DNA of 64,000 bases from Pigmentiphaga aceris (GCF_008119665.1 NZ_CP043046.1:4526001-4590000), one strand, 5' to 3'. Positions 32,872 to 42,126 are shown, counted from the first letter of the stretch. A program made the numbers and translations. The notes: a model not told the origin generated them from the sequence alone.

Positions 32872-34334
32872 ACCAACACCTCCACACCAACGCGGCGCGT
32901 CGACCAATCGGTACTCAACCCGATCACTTGCCCCGTCACCCCAGCATCCATCCCATATCGCGGATGCACGATGGTGAGCGCTTGTCCAAGTTCAAGCAGC
33001 AGCAGCGACGCGAACCCAGTAAAGGTGTAAACACTGCGCGGCACGGACCACAATGCAAGCTCACGCGCGGCCTCGGCCTGCGCATCCGCCTCCGTAAGCA
33101 GCAAGGTGTCGACGCGGGTCGGTTCACCGTGCAAGCGATACGTGACGGCGACCGCGGCATCGTTCGCAGTTCGCTCCAAATACTCTTGCTCGTACAACGT
33201 CCGATGCGCCGCCGGAATGCCCGTTTGGAGTGACTGCTGCAAGGTCCAGTTGCGTGCATATCCCAGTCGAACGCCAGCAATGACCGTAGTCCGCCTGGCG
33301 GGCTTGAAACTCCCCGCCACCATGTCAGCCGCCGTGATCACACGAGCAGCCCCCGAAGCAGGCAGCGCAAGTTTGAGCAAGCGCAAACGCCCGTTTCGAG
33401 ACATCGCCACTTGCGCTCCCACGCTGCTCGCCAATTGCTGACAACACGCCAACACATTTGCGCGATCGGGCAGGTAAAGCCCCACCGGTTGAGGGTGCAA
33501 CGTGTCGAAAGCACTCAGGTTTACAGGGTCCAGGTCGTTGGTCGTGAACCGGTCTTCGACCGTGCCATAGGCCGTCGCAAGCCGTTGCACGATGCCCGCC
33601 ACCGTATTGCGGTAACCGCCAACGTTATCCCCTTGCACGCTGGCTGTAATTTGGCCCGCAGGGGACTGGTTAAGCGTGAATCGACCGGTAGACAACTTGT
33701 CGGTACGCAATACCGGCACGCCGTTGTCACGGACTTCGATCACACTCTCGGCAGGACCAGCATGAAACAGATACTCATGATTGGTCCCTACCAAGACAGG
33801 GCTGACGTTAAAACACTCACCGAACACCAGCGGTTGCAAGGCATCCTTGTTGGTACCTGTGCCACCAATCACCATCTCGCTGACCGGCGTGTTCAATCGC
33901 TGCAACTTGTCGCGCAGCGACAGGTTCAACACGCCAGCATCTCGGCTACCGATGTCAGCCACGGTTCCAGCGAAGATCCGCCGGAAAGCACTGCGTGGCC
34001 AGCGCACATCACCAATGAAAACTTCGATGGAACGGTTGTGCCAAACATCGGCGAGCCAATCGTCACGTTCACCGCTGGCGTTGTCGATCTCGATGTTGCC
34101 CGTCGACAGAGACGTCTGACCATCCAGCGGCAGCGATTCATCAAATGAGATCCCGCCACGGATGATGCCGAGGTACGCCAGGTTGGCCGGGGTGTCTGTC
34201 GTCGACGTGGTGTAGTGACGATCAGCCAAAAAGCGCGTAGTTTCCACTCCTTTGCTGAACACACCGACCTCGGCCAACACCACCCGGATTGCTGATGGCT
34301 CATCGAGCCAGACAAGAAACTCTGCGTCTGTCAT
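32868..34334 (-). CDS. Tail hub/tip protein
   Basis: A 488-residue protein that follows the tape measure with a 4-base overlap, the position of tip-hub proteins in siphophage tails. Blocks such as TGNIEIDNASGERDDWL, VFIGDVRWPRSAFRRIFAGTV and LNLSLRDKLQRLNTPVSE recur in tail-tip proteins that are not of the lambda M-L-K-I-J type. The C-terminal region (TFTGFASLLLLELGQALTIVHPRYG) fits a gp27/hub-like fold. Family membership is from general resemblance only. Confidence 0.68.
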   Translation of the reverse strand: MTDAEFLVWLDEPSAIRVVLAEVGVFSKGVETTRFLADRHYTTSTTDTPANLAYLGIIRGGISFDESLPLDGQTSLSTGNIEIDNASGERDDWLADVWHNRSIEVFIGDVRWPRSAFRRIFAGTVADIGSRDAGVLNLSLRDKLQRLNTPVSEMVIGGTGTNKDALQPLVFGECFNVSPVLVGTNHEYLFHAGPAESVIEVRDNGVPVLRTDKLSTGRFTLNQSPAGQITASVQGDNVGGYRNTVAGIVQRLATAYGTVEDRFTTNDLDPVNLSAFDTLHPQPVGLYLPDRANVLACCQQLASSVGAQVAMSRNGRLRLLKLALPASGAARVITAADMVAGSFKPARRTTVIAGVRLGYARNWTLQQSLQTGIPAAHRTLYEQEYLERTANDAAVAVTYRLHGEPTRVDTLLLTEADAQAEAARELALWSVPRSVYTFTGFASLLLLELGQALTIVHPRYGMDAGVTGQVIGLSTDWSTRRVGVEVLV

Positions 34335-37300
34335 ACCAGTTCCACCTTTCGTTCTAATGCGGCGTAGGCACCACGACTAACCGCCTGGCCGACACTACCC
34401 GCCACGTGTTCAGCGCCAGCTGCAACAGTTGACGCGACGGCATTGGCACCATCGCCCGTTGCCTTAACCAACGCCGACTGCAAGCCCACGACATCGGCGC
34501 GCAACGCGCGCACCTCCGCCACCAACTCCGCATTGTTTTCGTTACGGGAAGTGCTGATCGCCGTGGCCGAATACATCTGGCTTTCCGCAGCGGTCAGTAC
34601 GCGTTCGCCTTGATGAAGCTCTGCGACATAACCATCGAACGGCACGTAGCCAAGTCCATGTGCATGAGAACCATCAATCTCAGCCTGGCGAATTTCTGCT
34701 TCGATCTCAGCCTTACTCATGCCGTTACCTAGGGCCGTCAACCAGAAGTCACGCCCACCGGCATCGGCAGTACGACCGAATACAGACTGATATATCGAGT
34801 TCAACCACAGCTCGTTCTGCGCAACTTGCTGGAAGCTCGACTTGGCGCTGTCTACCCCCATATTTTCAGAAGCGTCTGACCAGAATTTCAGGCCGCCGGC
34901 ATCTGCAGTTCGGTTGAGCGTCTCCTGGTACCAGCCTCCAACATTGCTAGGCGTTGCCAGTTGCGACTGAAGGGCTGCAGCAAGGTCCGCCGGCAGACCA
35001 GCAAGAAGTGACGTCACGTCGTCAAGCCGCCCGGCTTTCAGCGCAAGCGCCTCAAGGGCTGCCAGCTCAGACTGCGCGGTAGTTACCGCGTGCTGATACT
35101 GACGATCCAACACAGCGTATGCGTCAGCGGCAACGCCCCGAAGCTCCTGCAACTGCGCTAAAGATGCGCCGCCCACATCAAGTTGCTGTTGGGCATCTTT
35201 CTGAGTAGATGAACCCAGACCGTCCAACGCTCCGGTCACACTACCGAACACTGCGGTGTAGTCGGTCCCTGATGCGCTGTACTCACGCTGAAGCTGTAGA
35301 TAGGTCTGCGCCCTACCTTGCAACTCTTCCAGGGCTTTAACGTCGCCCCCTTGTGCCTTGCCCAACGTATCGCGGTACTGCTTGGCCGCCTCCGCAAGCT
35401 TCTCGCCCAGCGTAAGAGGAGAAAGATCACTGTTCTTCAGATCTTCCACATACTTGCGCAGACTCTTTCCTAACTCGAGCAATGATTCGAGATTGGTCTT
35501 CTCGGTTTGGAAGCGTGCCAGTACCAAGTTGGCAAGTTCGCCTGACAATGACACTTGCTGCTCTAGAGACGCAGTTTGCATCGCGGCCCAAAGCTCTTGC
35601 TCACGTTTGGCACCGAACGCCGCGTCACCATCCAGCGCCTTGTCGATCGAATCCATCGTCGATCCGACAGCATTGCGTGAAGACAGCAAAGCGCTTGCGC
35701 GTTGCGTTGCCTTTTGCACGGCAGCCAGCTGTGTCTCAAACGCAGTCACAACGTCAGCTTTCTGCTGATCTGCCAACTGCTTTTGTTTGGTAGCAGTGGC
35801 TTCGGCAGTGGCGACGGTATAGTCAGACCAAGACTTGAAGGTTCCGTTTATGCCCAACAGCGTTGCCAGTGCTTTTTGGCCTTCTACATCAGTCTCGCTC
35901 AAGCTGTCGATCAAGCCATCAACCAATGATTTGAAGCCCGCCTCCGTGGTGGGCATTACTTGGCCAACGCCTTCAACAGCCTGCTTCATTGACTCGAAGC
36001 TGTTGCCCATTCGATCAGCTTCGGACGTGAAATTCTCGTAGTAGCTGCCTAGATTTGCGGTGAGCGGCTCAACGCCGCCTGCTACTTCTATGAGGCTGGC
36101 CTTGAGGTCATAAGTCAGCCCTTTGAGCTTCTCGAATGGCCCATCAAATGAATCGACGAACTGACTGAAGGTATTGACCCCTGCGACCTGAGCCCCGATT
36201 TTTGCGAGCAATGACGTTGCGGCTTCATCATTTAACGAAACCGCGTCGACACCCTCCACCAATTTGCGCAGCGCGCTTGGGATGTCGTTTGCTGACTGCA
36301 ATACCTCGATTTGCAGGTGTTTGAGATCCGTTGTCAGCAACGCCGCAGCGGCCTCGGTCGTCAGCGTAGTGGGCAATTTACTGTTGTAGTAGCTGCCCTT
36401 ATAGTTACTGCCGCTACCGTCCTCGCCCAGTTGCCGGCCGTCCGAGAGCGTCACCCCGCTCATCACGCCGCCGCGCCCCTTCTCTGAGCCTTCGAACCCA
36501 GCGATCAGGCTGGTGACGCTCAGGCCCGAACCAGCGGCTTTCAGCAGGGCGTTTACACCGCCCGCTGTTGCCGAGATCGCAGCGTTGACGACACTTTCTT
36601 GACCTGCCGTACCGCCAGATGGACCGTGCAGGAACTGGGCTTGTCCGGCCTCCCATTGGAATGTGCCGCCGCTCCGATTTTCGCCTTTGAACGACCCGCT
36701 GAGCATCGTGTAAATAGCGATCGCCGCGCCGATATACGGCATCGCCGTGCCGATCGCGCTCATCGCTCCTGCCAGAGTTCCGCCAGTCGTTGCCGCGGTG
36801 GTGGCTGCTGTTGTGGCAGCCGTCGTCGCTGCTGTTGTGGCCGCGCCGGTGGCAACCGTTCCGCCACCGAGCGACAGACCAAGCCCGCTTCCAGTAGCAC
36901 TTAGGCCAAGTCCACTACCTGTAGCGCTCAATCCAAGACCGGTTCCAGCAGTTCCTGCAAGACCACCGCCAGCCAATCCGCCACCCGCGAGGCCACCGCC
37001 AACACCACCGCCTACCGTCAACCCCCCAGCACTAAGCCCAAGACCACCACCAGCCGTCAACCCAAGTCCGCCACCTGCCGTCAGGCCAACACCGCCGCTA
37101 GCGATTCCGCCGGTCAATCCTCCTGCCATGAATCCACTGGTAGCAGCTCCGCCACCAAGCCAGCCAGCCGCCTGCGCTCCGCGATAAAGCGATGACAGAT
37201 TACTAACAGTGTCCGTCCACGACGGACCGCCCGTAGTGCCGGTGCCCGACCCACTGGTGAACCCCAGCGCGTTCGTCAGGTAGTTCGCAGCCCCCTGCGC

Positions 37301-40078
37301 GATCGGTTGGATGATCGGCCGCAGCACCATCGTCTTGAACATATTGACAAGGGTATTCTTGAATTTCTCGCCAAACCCTTTGCTGTTCTCAAAGCCCTGC
37401 ATTAGGGCATCAGTCAAAGAAGAACCGATTTGTTCGTTTCTACGTTTTACCTCTTGGGTAAATTCGTTATCTGCAACTTTTGCTTCGAGCTCTTTATTGC
37501 TATCAACGGCCTCGCCAGCTGCTTTAGCTCTGCGATTAAGTGCTTCGACTTGCTTTTCGATCAACGCGATTTCTTCTTGCCGAGCACCTGAGGCCACGGC
37601 CGTTTCCAACCTGCTACGTGCACTTGCGGCATCTTCTTCCGCCTTCGCCGCGACCAGTTCCAGAACAGCCCCTTTGGTCTTACCGTACTGTTCAACCTGA
37701 GTGCGCAAGGCCTCTGCCTGCTGCTCAGCAGTCTGTGCTGACATCTGTGCAGCACTCACTGCATCCTGCTGCGGTTTCAGCAGGTAATCGGTACGCGCGT
37801 CCTCAACTTTTTGTTGACTCAGGCTCATGGCCGACTTCGCGTCGGTCACTTTCTCACTTAGCTCGGTAAGCTTGTCCTGCCACACACGCTGCTGTGTCGC
37901 GCCGCCTTTTCCGCTTGAAATGAGTTTTTCAACAGCTGCCTTCTCGTCCTCAGCTGCCTTAACGGCCACCTTACCAGCTGCTGTGGCCAGATTTGCGCGC
38001 TCGGTGAAGTAATCCTCCGCGCTTTTGGCTCCACGGCGATAAGCAGCTTCGTTCATTTCCTCACGACGTGCTATATCCGCTTGCTCCCGCCTTGCAAGCT
38101 TGTCTACCTCTTTTGAAGTTTTTTCGTAGGAGGACTGAAAATCGCTTGGCGCAGCACCGACGGACGGAGGAGTACCGCCAGGAGGATTTGTACCAGGAGG
38201 TTTAGGGGGAGAAATCGGTACAGGCGGTTTAAATCGAGAGTTTATTGCTTGCACGTTCTCTTTATATTTTTCCTCCACCTTTAGATATTCAGCACTTCCA
38301 ATTACCAAACCGACAGTTTCCCGCTTAAACTTCTTGTCCTCTCCAGCAAGGGCGTCGGCCAGTTTACCTGCGGAGGTTCCCCCATCCATATAATTTTGAC
38401 GGCTCAGAGCCGCTGCCTTCTGAATGGACTCGTACAACTTGGCTACAGCTGCAGTCGCAGCCGTAAGTTCATTCTTAATGCGTTCGAAATCCGCCACAGC
38501 GTTGTTATGCTCTAACGCACCCAGATTTGGATCGCGAGCCTTTTCCAACGCAGCCACATAGTCCATTGACAACTGTTTAATTCGAGCCGAATCCGTCTCG
38601 AATTTCTTACGAGCAATATCAAGCTCGTTATCGTCCAAGCCTAGCGCCGCACGTCGCTTCTTGGCGAGATCTTCGTACGTCGCGATGAGGTGGTCCAAGC
38701 CAGTTACCGTCCCATCAGCCGCAGCACGCGCCGCGGCAGCAGCGCGATTGGCTGCAGACTCCTGCTCTGAGGCACTTTCAGTTGCCTTATTACCGAACAA
38801 CTCCCAGGCAGTGGTAGCCGCACCAATAGCAAGCACCGTCCATCCAATGGGACCAATCGTTGTCAGGAACACTCGAGCGGCGGTGGACGCCAGTCCGAGG
38901 CCAGTAACAATGGCGTTGGTGGCTCCACCCGCAGACGTCAGCCAGGCAGCCAGGGGCAACGCTGCCAATGTGGCTCCGGCTGAGGCGGCGGCGCCAATGT
39001 TGTCGGCCAGCGCACTGATTCCGCCCGCCAATACCGACGCAACGCCGCTGTTCTCCCCTGCTGTGCCAACAAACCGCGTCAGCGCGTTCTCCAGTTCAGT
39101 AAATGCTTGACCGACGGTCTTCACACGGCCATCAAGCTGTTCACCCACCGCTTCGTGCGCCTTGGCCAGGGCCGTAACAATGACATCCCCGGTAAGCTCG
39201 CCCTGCGAGGCCATTGCCTTCAGGCCTTCCAGGCTGACTCCCGTGCCGGTCGCCAGTGCCTGAAGCAAGCTGGGCGCTTGGCTGAGCAGAGAATTGAAAG
39301 CCTCCGCGCCGATACCCCCACTGGACATTGCCTCACCAAAGCCCACCATGGCCGCAGAAGCATCCGCAGCGCTTGCACCCGATGCAGCAATCGCCTGCGC
39401 AGCGGTATCGGTAACCATCGCCACGTCTCGCTGACTCAGGCCCAGCGCGCTAGCTTGGAGCCCAAGCTGCTGGTAGAGCTGTGCAACAGTTTCCAACTGC
39501 ATGCTGGTGCGTTGGGCTGTGCTGAAAACCGAGTCTGTGACTTGCGCCAGACCAGCGCTTCCTTCGGCGACCAAGCGAAGACGATTCTCGACACCCTGCC
39601 AGGCATCGGAATACGCAATGATCTTGTCAATATCCAACGAGTTGACCAAAGCACCACCCAAACCGTTCAGTGCCTCGGTTGCACGTGCCGCAGCTGCGGC
39701 TTGGCCATCGAGCCCTTGCGCGATGCCACCGCCCTGCTCGCCAACTTTAGCCATCGAACTGGCCATCTTTTCGGTGGCTGCTTGAACTGCAGCAGCGCGT
39801 TGCATGTTTCCTTCGTATGCAGCAGACAAGCGTGCAACGGAGTCGGCAACGGCTGCGGCCGTTTGCATCGCCTTTGTATTGATGCCTGACAACGCATCCA
39901 TCCGGGCAGCAAGTATGTCGACAGCCGCAACGATTCTCGAGACGTTGTCCGTCCAGGATTGACCGACCCGCTGAGCTGCCGCTTCAGTCCGCTCAGCCGC
40001 CTCTGACATCGCATCGAGATCGGCCTTGGCTGATACAGCTGCCGCGGAATCGATCTTCAGATCAGCGGTTTTTTCCAT
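34331..40078 (-). CDS. Tail tape measure protein
   Basis: A 1915-residue protein, the longest gene in the window. The N-terminal half is helical with a hydrophobic segment (about 375-440, GLGLASTAARVFLTTIGPIGWTVL), followed by coiled coils (about 450-920). Residues about 980-1100 are low complexity: GGGLGL(T/S)A repeats, GSGLGLSAT repeats and an ATT run. The end carries two DUF4214-like repeats (WYQETLNRTADAGGLKFW, about 1712; IYQSVFGRTADAGGRDFW, about 1742) and a Gly-His linker. Length in siphophages sets tail length, so this predicts a long tail. The ATG at 40078 is chosen over a frame start 20 residues earlier because of spacing and the helical start. Confidence 0.9.
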   Translation of the reverse strand: MEKTADLKIDSAAAVSAKADLDAMSEAAERTEAAAQRVGQSWTDNVSRIVAAVDILAARMDALSGINTKAMQTAAAVADSVARLSAAYEGNMQRAAAVQAATEKMASSMAKVGEQGGGIAQGLDGQAAAAARATEALNGLGGALVNSLDIDKIIAYSDAWQGVENRLRLVAEGSAGLAQVTDSVFSTAQRTSMQLETVAQLYQQLGLQASALGLSQRDVAMVTDTAAQAIAASGASAADASAAMVGFGEAMSSGGIGAEAFNSLLSQAPSLLQALATGTGVSLEGLKAMASQGELTGDVIVTALAKAHEAVGEQLDGRVKTVGQAFTELENALTRFVGTAGENSGVASVLAGGISALADNIGAAASAGATLAALPLAAWLTSAGGATNAIVTGLGLASTAARVFLTTIGPIGWTVLAIGAATTAWELFGNKATESASEQESAANRAAAAARAAADGTVTGLDHLIATYEDLAKKRRAALGLDDNELDIARKKFETDSARIKQLSMDYVAALEKARDPNLGALEHNNAVADFERIKNELTAATAAVAKLYESIQKAAALSRQNYMDGGTSAGKLADALAGEDKKFKRETVGLVIGSAEYLKVEEKYKENVQAINSRFKPPVPISPPKPPGTNPPGGTPPSVGAAPSDFQSSYEKTSKEVDKLARREQADIARREEMNEAAYRRGAKSAEDYFTERANLATAAGKVAVKAAEDEKAAVEKLISSGKGGATQQRVWQDKLTELSEKVTDAKSAMSLSQQKVEDARTDYLLKPQQDAVSAAQMSAQTAEQQAEALRTQVEQYGKTKGAVLELVAAKAEEDAASARSRLETAVASGARQEEIALIEKQVEALNRRAKAAGEAVDSNKELEAKVADNEFTQEVKRRNEQIGSSLTDALMQGFENSKGFGEKFKNTLVNMFKTMVLRPIIQPIAQGAANYLTNALGFTSGSGTGTTGGPSWTDTVSNLSSLYRGAQAAGWLGGGAATSGFMAGGLTGGIASGGVGLTAGGGLGLTAGGGLGLSAGGLTVGGGVGGGLAGGGLAGGGLAGTAGTGLGLSATGSGLGLSATGSGLGLSLGGGTVATGAATTAATTAATTAATTAATTGGTLAGAMSAIGTAMPYIGAAIAIYTMLSGSFKGENRSGGTFQWEAGQAQFLHGPSGGTAGQESVVNAAISATAGGVNALLKAAGSGLSVTSLIAGFEGSEKGRGGVMSGVTLSDGRQLGEDGSGSNYKGSYYNSKLPTTLTTEAAAALLTTDLKHLQIEVLQSANDIPSALRKLVEGVDAVSLNDEAATSLLAKIGAQVAGVNTFSQFVDSFDGPFEKLKGLTYDLKASLIEVAGGVEPLTANLGSYYENFTSEADRMGNSFESMKQAVEGVGQVMPTTEAGFKSLVDGLIDSLSETDVEGQKALATLLGINGTFKSWSDYTVATAEATATKQKQLADQQKADVVTAFETQLAAVQKATQRASALLSSRNAVGSTMDSIDKALDGDAAFGAKREQELWAAMQTASLEQQVSLSGELANLVLARFQTEKTNLESLLELGKSLRKYVEDLKNSDLSPLTLGEKLAEAAKQYRDTLGKAQGGDVKALEELQGRAQTYLQLQREYSASGTDYTAVFGSVTGALDGLGSSTQKDAQQQLDVGGASLAQLQELRGVAADAYAVLDRQYQHAVTTAQSELAALEALALKAGRLDDVTSLLAGLPADLAAALQSQLATPSNVGGWYQETLNRTADAGGLKFWSDASENMGVDSAKSSFQQVAQNELWLNSIYQSVFGRTADAGGRDFWLTALGNGMSKAEIEAEIRQAEIDGSHAHGLGYVPFDGYVAELHQGERVLTAAESQMYSATAISTSRNENNAELVAEVRALRADVVGLQSALVKATGDGANAVASTVAAGAEHVAGSVGQAVSRGAYAALERKVELV

Positions 40079-40090
40079 GGAGCACCCAAT

Positions 40091-40115
40091 AAATAAACCC
40101 CGCTCGATGGCGGGG
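40091..40115 (-). terminator. Hairpin upstream of the tape measure gene
   Basis: Perfect 6-bp stem CCCCGC/GCGGGG (40098-40103 with 40110-40115) followed on the minus strand by TTTATTT. It shares the CTCGATGG core with the terminator at 41922-41944, suggesting a repeated element. Confidence 0.6.
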
Positions 40116-40153
40116 CAGAAATTAATTTGTCCCTTCAAGGACGACGAAGTATC

Positions 40154-40207
40154 TGCGGCTAAGGAATGTCCGCAGCATCAATCAAAAATCCCCGCTTTGA
40201 GTCGGGA
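40154..40207 (-). terminator. Double hairpin after the G-T chaperone frame
   Basis: A short CCCG/CGGG stem with a T5 tract on the minus strand (about 40185-40206), then a TGCGG/CCGCA hairpin (40154-40174). The gap between T and the tape measure (40079-40258) otherwise holds only a 21-codon frame that I do not support as a gene. Confidence 0.45.
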
Positions 40208-40258
40208 GAAACTCGATGCAGTACGAATATCAGATGGGAACATCGAAGCGACCAACGG

Positions 40259-40567
40259 TTAGTCGCTCGCCCCCATCCCCATTGCAGACCCGATCTTCCC
40301 TCCCGAGTCATCCGCCAAACTCACCAACCACGCGCCATCCACCTCGCGCAGCGCCTTCAACTCCCACTCCGCAGGCCTGATCCCCCGCTGACGAAACCAC
40401 ACATCGATTTCCCCGTGCATCAACGGATTCGGTGCCATCCCACACTGCCGTCCGGCGGCAATCTCGCAGAACCAGCGCCATAGATACGCCGTCTCTTCAG
40501 GCGGCACAGGGGCGCTGGCCAATTCATCGGCCAGCACGCCGGTCTGCGCATGGATTTCCAACAGCAC
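40259..40567 (-). CDS. Tail assembly chaperone, T part of a probable G-T frameshift pair
   Basis: The frame reads as 102 residues from a GTG at 40567, but it is open without stops for at least 160 bases farther upstream, through the end of the G gene, in the -1 frame relative to G. Read through, it begins FYAGLTDALVAFAEAEFAF and continues into PPEETAYLWRWFCEIAAGRQ and HGEIDVWFRQRGIRPAEWE, which match the helical C-terminal part of lambda gpGT-like chaperones. Translation by -1 slippage near 40650-40660 would make a G-T fusion. No ideal heptanucleotide slippery site is visible; GCTTTTA is the best candidate. Confidence 0.7.
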   Translation of the reverse strand: MLLEIHAQTGVLADELASAPVPPEETAYLWRWFCEIAAGRQCGMAPNPLMHGEIDVWFRQRGIRPAEWELKALREVDGAWLVSLADDSGGKIGSAMGMGASD

Positions 40568-40647
40568 CTTCTTTCTTGAAGGCTGACCATCCTTGCCGGG
40601 CCGAGTAAACGCAAACTCGGCTTCAGCAAATGCGACTAGCGCATCGG

Positions 40648-41055
40648 TCAGCCCTGCGTAAAAGCGGCGCTGTCGGCCGAGGCTTCCAGGATCTGCGTGA
40701 CGAAGCTGGGGTTGCGCGTCAGCAGCTTGCGCAGGTTGGCTTCACCGAAGGGTTCTTTCGGGCCGCGCCAGCCGATGGTGGCGATGACCGCTTTGTCGAT
40801 GGTCAGGGTGACGTCATCTTCGATCGGACGCACGTCGGCGTTTTTGCCTTTGCGGGCATTGGCCAGTTCCTGGCGACGGCGGGTGTTGATGGTGCGGAAG
40901 GTGTGCGAGGACACTTTCTCGGAGTGCTCGCCCAGCACGCGCAGGTGGATGCCGGTGGGCAGGTTGGTTGCGGTAAGCAATTCGATCTCGACGCCTTGTT
41001 CGTTGGCGCCGCGTTCGTCGAAGTTGTCGATGCTGATTTCTTGTGCCTGGGTCAT
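40648..41055 (-). CDS. Tail assembly chaperone, G protein
   Basis: A 135-residue acidic protein between the tail tube and the tape measure, where the tape-measure chaperone G lies in siphophages. The start has AGGA 10 bases upstream. The C-terminal half (GWRGPKEPFGEANLRKLLTRN) is typical of this group. The T frame overlaps its end. Confidence 0.8.
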   Translation of the reverse strand: MTQAQEISIDNFDERGANEQGVEIELLTATNLPTGIHLRVLGEHSEKVSSHTFRTINTRRRQELANARKGKNADVRPIEDDVTLTIDKAVIATIGWRGPKEPFGEANLRKLLTRNPSFVTQILEASADSAAFTQG

Positions 41056-41123
41056 GTTTTTTTGTCCTGTGGGGTCACACCGCAATGCGGCGATAAAGGA
41101 AAAATGTCGGGCTTGAGGAAAAC

Positions 41124-41381
41124 TCAAACGCCGTAAATCGGTGCCAGGTAGTCGTACAGCGCGCGCTGTACCGAGTCGGGCAAGTAGGTGCCCTTGATCG
41201 ATACCTGCGCGTTGCCAAAGGACAAATCCTGGGCAGTGAGGGACAGCGTCAAGCTGACGGTGGATACGCTGTCGGCAACGATCGCGGTGTCTACCGCTGA
41301 CACCGAGGCTGACAGGTCCACGCCGTCTACACGAACCCGTCCGCGGCCGTTGTCGCCGACCGCGATTTCTACGCGCGCCAT
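41124..41381 (-). CDS. Small tail-region protein of unknown function
   Basis: An 85-residue beta-rich protein (VEIAVGDNGRGRVRVDGVDL; YLPDSVQRALYDYLAPIYG at the end). It lies between tail tube and G, where lambda has no gene. It is bracketed by a terminator hairpin on the upstream side. It may decorate or cap the tube; no family is recognised. Confidence 0.65.
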   Translation of the reverse strand: MARVEIAVGDNGRGRVRVDGVDLSASVSAVDTAIVADSVSTVSLTLSLTAQDLSFGNAQVSIKGTYLPDSVQRALYDYLAPIYGV

Positions 41382-41397
41382 ACGCCTGCTCCTTGAA

Positions 41398-41421
41398 GAA
41401 AAAAACCCGGCCGAAGCCGGG
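41398..41421 (-). terminator. Terminator after the tail tube gene
   Basis: Perfect 6-bp stem CCCGGC/GCCGGG with CGAA loop (41406-41421), followed on the minus strand by seven or more T. It would lower expression of downstream tail genes relative to the tube protein, which is needed in many copies. Confidence 0.8.
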
Positions 41422-41441
41422 CTGAAAGACGCTCTGGGCGA

Positions 41442-41903
41442 TCAGCCGCCGTTGGCGGGTGCCGCAACTTCCACGGTGTCGCCAGTCAGGCGGAAGTTGA
41501 AGGTGGCGGACACGACGCCGGACACCTGCGCGTCCCACGAGCGTTGCGAGACCAGGGCCAGGGCCGAGAAGGTCGAGCCGTCGCTGAAGGTGACGCGGAT
41601 CAGGCGGGTCTGCTTGTCTTGTGCAGCGGCTTTGATGACGACTTGCGCTTCGTCAGCCTGGACCCAGTGGCCGGACACGGTCATGGTGCCGGCATCGCGC
41701 AGACCCAGACGGAATTCCTTGGCGCTGGAGGCCAGGACAGTTGCGTCGATTTCGTCGGCGCTGCCGCCTTGGTATTGCACCGATTTGGCGGTGATGTCGA
41801 GCGATGCGAAACCGGCGGGTGCTACCACGGCATTGACGTCGGTGACGGCGGCGGTCGAGATATCGAGCTTGGTGCCTTGAACGAGCAGAACGGGATTGGC
41901 CAT
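41442..41903 (-). CDS. Major tail tube protein
   Basis: A 153-residue protein (MANPVLLVQGTKLDISTAAV at the start). Beta-rich sequence with a typical tube-protein middle (AKEFRLGLRDAGTMTVSGHW, then FSDGSTFSALALVSQ) and a C-terminal FNFRLTGDTVEV strand. Size, place upstream of the chaperones and tape measure, and the terminator behind it (giving higher dosage) fit the tube subunit of a flexible, non-contractile tail. No sheath gene is present, so the tail is not contractile. The ATG at 41903 is preferred over an upstream start inside terminators. Confidence 0.78.
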   Translation of the reverse strand: MANPVLLVQGTKLDISTAAVTDVNAVVAPAGFASLDITAKSVQYQGGSADEIDATVLASSAKEFRLGLRDAGTMTVSGHWVQADEAQVVIKAAAQDKQTRLIRVTFSDGSTFSALALVSQRSWDAQVSGVVSATFNFRLTGDTVEVAAPANGG

Positions 41904-41921
41904 GTATTGACTCCAGAAACG

Positions 41922-41944
41922 AAAAAAACCCACTCGATGGCGGG
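41922..41944 (-). terminator. Terminator directly before the tail tube gene
   Basis: A 5-bp stem (CCCGC with GTGGG on the minus strand, one G-U pair) and a T7 tract. It is the third terminator-like element between the late promoter and the tube gene. Confidence 0.55.
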
Positions 41945-41974
41945 ATTGGGGTGAAACCTGATCGGGTCGGGACG

Positions 41975-42009
41975 AAAAAAAACCCCGACAGCTTTTCGAT
42001 GTCAGGGTT
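41975..42009 (-). terminator. Strong terminator upstream of the tail module
   Basis: An 8-bp stem (ACCCTGAC with GTCGGGGT on the minus strand, one U-G pair) followed by eight T. It stands between the candidate late promoter and the tail tube gene. Confidence 0.85.
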
Positions 42010-42059
42010 GTTCTCTTACCTAGGCGCTGCGACAAACATCGCAAAAAAACGCCGAACGC

Positions 42060-42084
42060 AAAAAAGCCCGCTCATCGGCGGGCT
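42060..42084 (-). terminator. Strong terminator upstream of the tail module
   Basis: A perfect 7-bp stem AGCCCGC/GCGGGCT (42065-42071 with 42078-42084) and a T6 tract on the minus strand. It is the first terminator downstream of the late promoter. Confidence 0.88.
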
Positions 42085-42105
42085 TCATTTCTTTCGGGCG
42101 AATTA

Positions 42106-42126
42106 ATGCAGCCCATCGGGCTGCAT
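42106..42126. promoter_or_regulatory. Perfect 9-bp inverted repeat near the late promoter
   Basis: ATGCAGCCC and GGGCTGCAT flank a 3-base centre. It lies about 40 bases downstream of the -10 element of the candidate late promoter. It has no T-tract, so it may be an operator or an RNA hairpin for antitermination. Confidence 0.5.

Noticed and set aside
40190..40258. 21-codon minus-strand frame between T and tape measure
   Set aside because: Very short, no ribosome binding site, and it ends inside a terminator-like hairpin.
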